From an uncultured Eubacteriales bacterium (GTDB taxonomy: Bacteria; Bacillota; Clostridia; Oscillospirales; Oscillospiraceae): a DNA stretch of 64,000 bases. The stretch covers positions 62,001 to 126,000 of the forward strand of contig CASDSM010000016.1 in the NCBI GenBank assembly GCA_949283375.1, given 5' to 3'. The first letter of the stretch is position 1; every line of letters starts with the position of its first letter. The notes beneath the pieces are model-generated. The model had not been told where the DNA came from. It worked only from the letters and a program-made list of their open reading frames with translations, and searched no databases. Shown here one piece after another: positions 62,581-64,000 of this stretch. Position numbers and translations under genes: made by a program.

Positions 62581-63944
62581 AAAAACTGCATGGCCGCACT
62601 TGGTTTGTCATGCTCTTTACCCTGTTGCTGACGGCCGGGATGTGCGTTCTGCTGGCCATGTACGTCCTGCACGGGCGGGAGTGGGCGTCCTTTTCCGCCA
62701 ACCGGCACCTCTATAACAACAGCGGCCGGATCGCGACCGGCTCCATCACCGACCGCAGCGGACTGCTCCTCTATGACGGGGAGACGGGGGCCTATGCAGA
62801 GAACGGCGGCATCCGCACCGCCACGCTGCATGCGGTGGGCGATGAATACGGCAACATTCTCACCGGGGCAAAGCTCCTCTTTTCCAGCCAGATGGGGGGC
62901 TATGACCTCATCAACGGCGTGAGCAGCTCGGGCAACACCGTCAGTCTCACGATCGACGCCGCCCTCTGCCAGACCGCCTATGAGGCGCTCGATGGGCGCA
63001 GCGGCGCGGTGGGCGTGTATAACTACAAGACCGGCGAGGTGGTCTGCATGGTCTCCTCCCCCTCCTTTGATCCCTACGACTCTGAGGAGGTGCTCGAGGC
63101 GGTGAACGCCGGAGAGAGCCGGTATCAGGGGGTCTATCTGAATCACTTCTTCTCCGCCACCTTCACGCCCGGTTCCATCTTCAAGGTGGTCACTTCGGCG
63201 GCTGCGATCGAACAGCTGGATGCGCTGGAGGACTTTCAGTACACCTGCACCGGCTCCATGACAGTGGACGGGAACCGGATCACCTGTCCCTATGCGCACG
63301 GGACGCTGGACCTCGCCGGGGCGCTGGAGGACTCCTGCAACGGGGCCTTCGCCGAGCTGGCGCTGGAACTGGGCGGCGATGTGCTCTACGGCTATGCCCA
63401 GTCCGCCGGCCTGCTGGAGGGGGTAGAGATGGACGGCATCACCTCCGCTGCGGGGCGGTTTGAGATTTCGCCGGACCACTCCGCCGAGCTTGGCTGGTCC
63501 GGCGTGGGACAGTCCACCAATCTGGTCAACCCCTGCGCCGAGATGGTGCTCATGGGCTGCATTGCCGGAGAAGGCCACGCGAGTGAGCCGACCCTGTTCC
63601 GGTCGGTGAGCGGACCGTTCGGCCTGCCGATGGGCGGCTCATCCAGTGCCGGAACCGCCCGGATCGGCTGGAGGGCGGAGACATGCCAGATCCTTAAGAC
63701 TTTCATGCGCAACAACGTCCTCAATCACTACGGACAGGAGCAGTTTGGAGATCTCGCCGTCTGCGCCAAGTCGGGAACGGCTGAGGTGGGCAGCGGTCTG
63801 GAGCCGCACGCCTGGTTCACCGGCTTTATCGACGACGAAGACAACCCCTACGCCTTCGTCGTCCTGGTGGAGAACGGCGGCTCGGGCAGTGCGGAGGCCG
63901 GAGCTGTCGCCGCAGAGGTGCTCGTTGAGCTCTGCATCCGGTAA
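62577..63944 (+). CDS. Class B penicillin-binding protein (PbpA/FtsI-type transpeptidase)
   Basis: A 455-residue peptidoglycan transpeptidase with an N-terminal membrane anchor (FVMLFTLLLTAGMCVLLAMYVL, about 10-31). The three active-site motifs are SIFK near 200 (TPGSIFKVV), SCN in LEDSCNGAF and KSG in CAKSGTAEV (about 397). The N-terminal dimerisation region is short. Its ATG overlaps the SEDS gene stop by four bases, so a matched glycan polymerase and crosslinker are made together, as with RodA/PbpA. A terminator follows. Confidence 0.95.
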   Translation: MKKLHGRTWFVMLFTLLLTAGMCVLLAMYVLHGREWASFSANRHLYNNSGRIATGSITDRSGLLLYDGETGAYAENGGIRTATLHAVGDEYGNILTGAKLLFSSQMGGYDLINGVSSSGNTVSLTIDAALCQTAYEALDGRSGAVGVYNYKTGEVVCMVSSPSFDPYDSEEVLEAVNAGESRYQGVYLNHFFSATFTPGSIFKVVTSAAAIEQLDALEDFQYTCTGSMTVDGNRITCPYAHGTLDLAGALEDSCNGAFAELALELGGDVLYGYAQSAGLLEGVEMDGITSAAGRFEISPDHSAELGWSGVGQSTNLVNPCAEMVLMGCIAGEGHASEPTLFRSVSGPFGLPMGGSSSAGTARIGWRAETCQILKTFMRNNVLNHYGQEQFGDLAVCAKSGTAEVGSGLEPHAWFTGFIDDEDNPYAFVVLVENGGSGSAEAGAVAAEVLVELCIR

Positions 63945-63952
63945 TACAGATG

Positions 63953-63997
63953 AAAAAAGACGCACGGCGGAGACCTTCCGTCCGTGTGTCTTTTTTT
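63953..63997 (+). terminator. Terminator of the SEDS/PBP operon
   Basis: Imperfect stem AAAGACGCACGG with CCGTGTGTCTTT (left arm about 63956-63967, right arm 63982-63993) followed by a run of seven T. Confidence 0.85.
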
Positions 63998-64000
63998 GTG

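Overview
This 64 kb window is GC-rich chromosomal DNA from an endospore-forming, Gram-positive anaerobe of the class Clostridia. It most resembles the high-GC Oscillospiraceae of the gut (Flavonifractor/Intestinimonas-like), an assignment made from gene content and order rather than a database match. The evidence includes sporulation genes (spoIIGA, sigE, sigG, dpaA, dpaB), a der-plsY-gpsA run, an yceD-rpmF pair, ylxM-ffh-rpsP-khpA-rimM-trmD, a GlnRS beside a GluRS, a T-box leader before alaS and an FMN riboswitch before ribU. No phage, insertion sequence, CRISPR array or rRNA operon is visible, so this is core genome with a few accessory islands.

Layout. 0-7.6 kb: gltX, tRNA-Thr(CGU), ogt, glnS, a tiny membrane peptide, an Mrr-fold nuclease with membrane anchors, a Nudix hydrolase, an AI-2E-family transporter and a DUF1622 protein. 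7.6-14.2 kb: the sporulation block (sigG, a lipoprotein, sigE, spoIIGA), a family 2 glycosyltransferase, and the dipicolinate synthase pair. 14.2-16.7 kb: a SLOG/YpsA protein, the FMN riboswitch with ribU, and a DUF368 lipid-carrier translocase. 16.9-20.8 kb: dinB behind a LexA-type operator, overlapped by a zinc ABC transporter (znuA, znuC, znuB). 21.1-25.9 kb (minus strand): yceD-rpmF, der-plsY-gpsA and an alpha/beta hydrolase. 26-29.8 kb: a pseudouridine synthase, an orphan PotD-like binding protein, a thioesterase, a YbaK deacylase and a flavin reductase. 30-41.6 kb (minus): two M16-family proteins, lgt and folD, preceded by a 2441-residue cyclic beta-1,2-glucan synthase. 41.7-47.4 kb: the SRP/ribosome-maturation cluster, an Smr protein, a second YbaK-type protein and truA. 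47.4-59.3 kb (mostly minus): a large lipoprotein, a DUF6514 protein, alaS-hit-holA-rnmV under a T-box, and tmk-DJ-1-fthC-mltG-U32. 59.5-64 kb: an export-type ABC ATPase, then an FHA-SEDS fusion with its class B penicillin-binding protein.

Themes. Cell-envelope work recurs: mltG, SEDS/PBP, lgt, plsY, DUF368 translocase, glycosyltransferase and glucan synthase. Translation quality and tRNA functions form a second theme: gltX, glnS, alaS, two YbaK-like deacylases, truA, trmD, rimM and a U32 tRNA hydroxylation protein. Sporulation forms a third. Many neighbours overlap by 1-4 bases (ATGA, GTGA, TGATG), indicating tightly coupled operons. Several genes start with TTG or GTG behind good Shine-Dalgarno sequences.

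The most unusual points are: a LexA-operator-led dinB-znuACB unit; a terminator hairpin whose 3' arm contains the sigG ribosome-binding site; a paired set of apparently catalytically dead M16 proteins beside lgt; an FHA domain fused to a SEDS glycan polymerase next to its PBP, reminiscent of the actinobacterial fha-rodA-pbpA arrangement; and a complete cyclic glucan synthase in a Gram-positive spore former.
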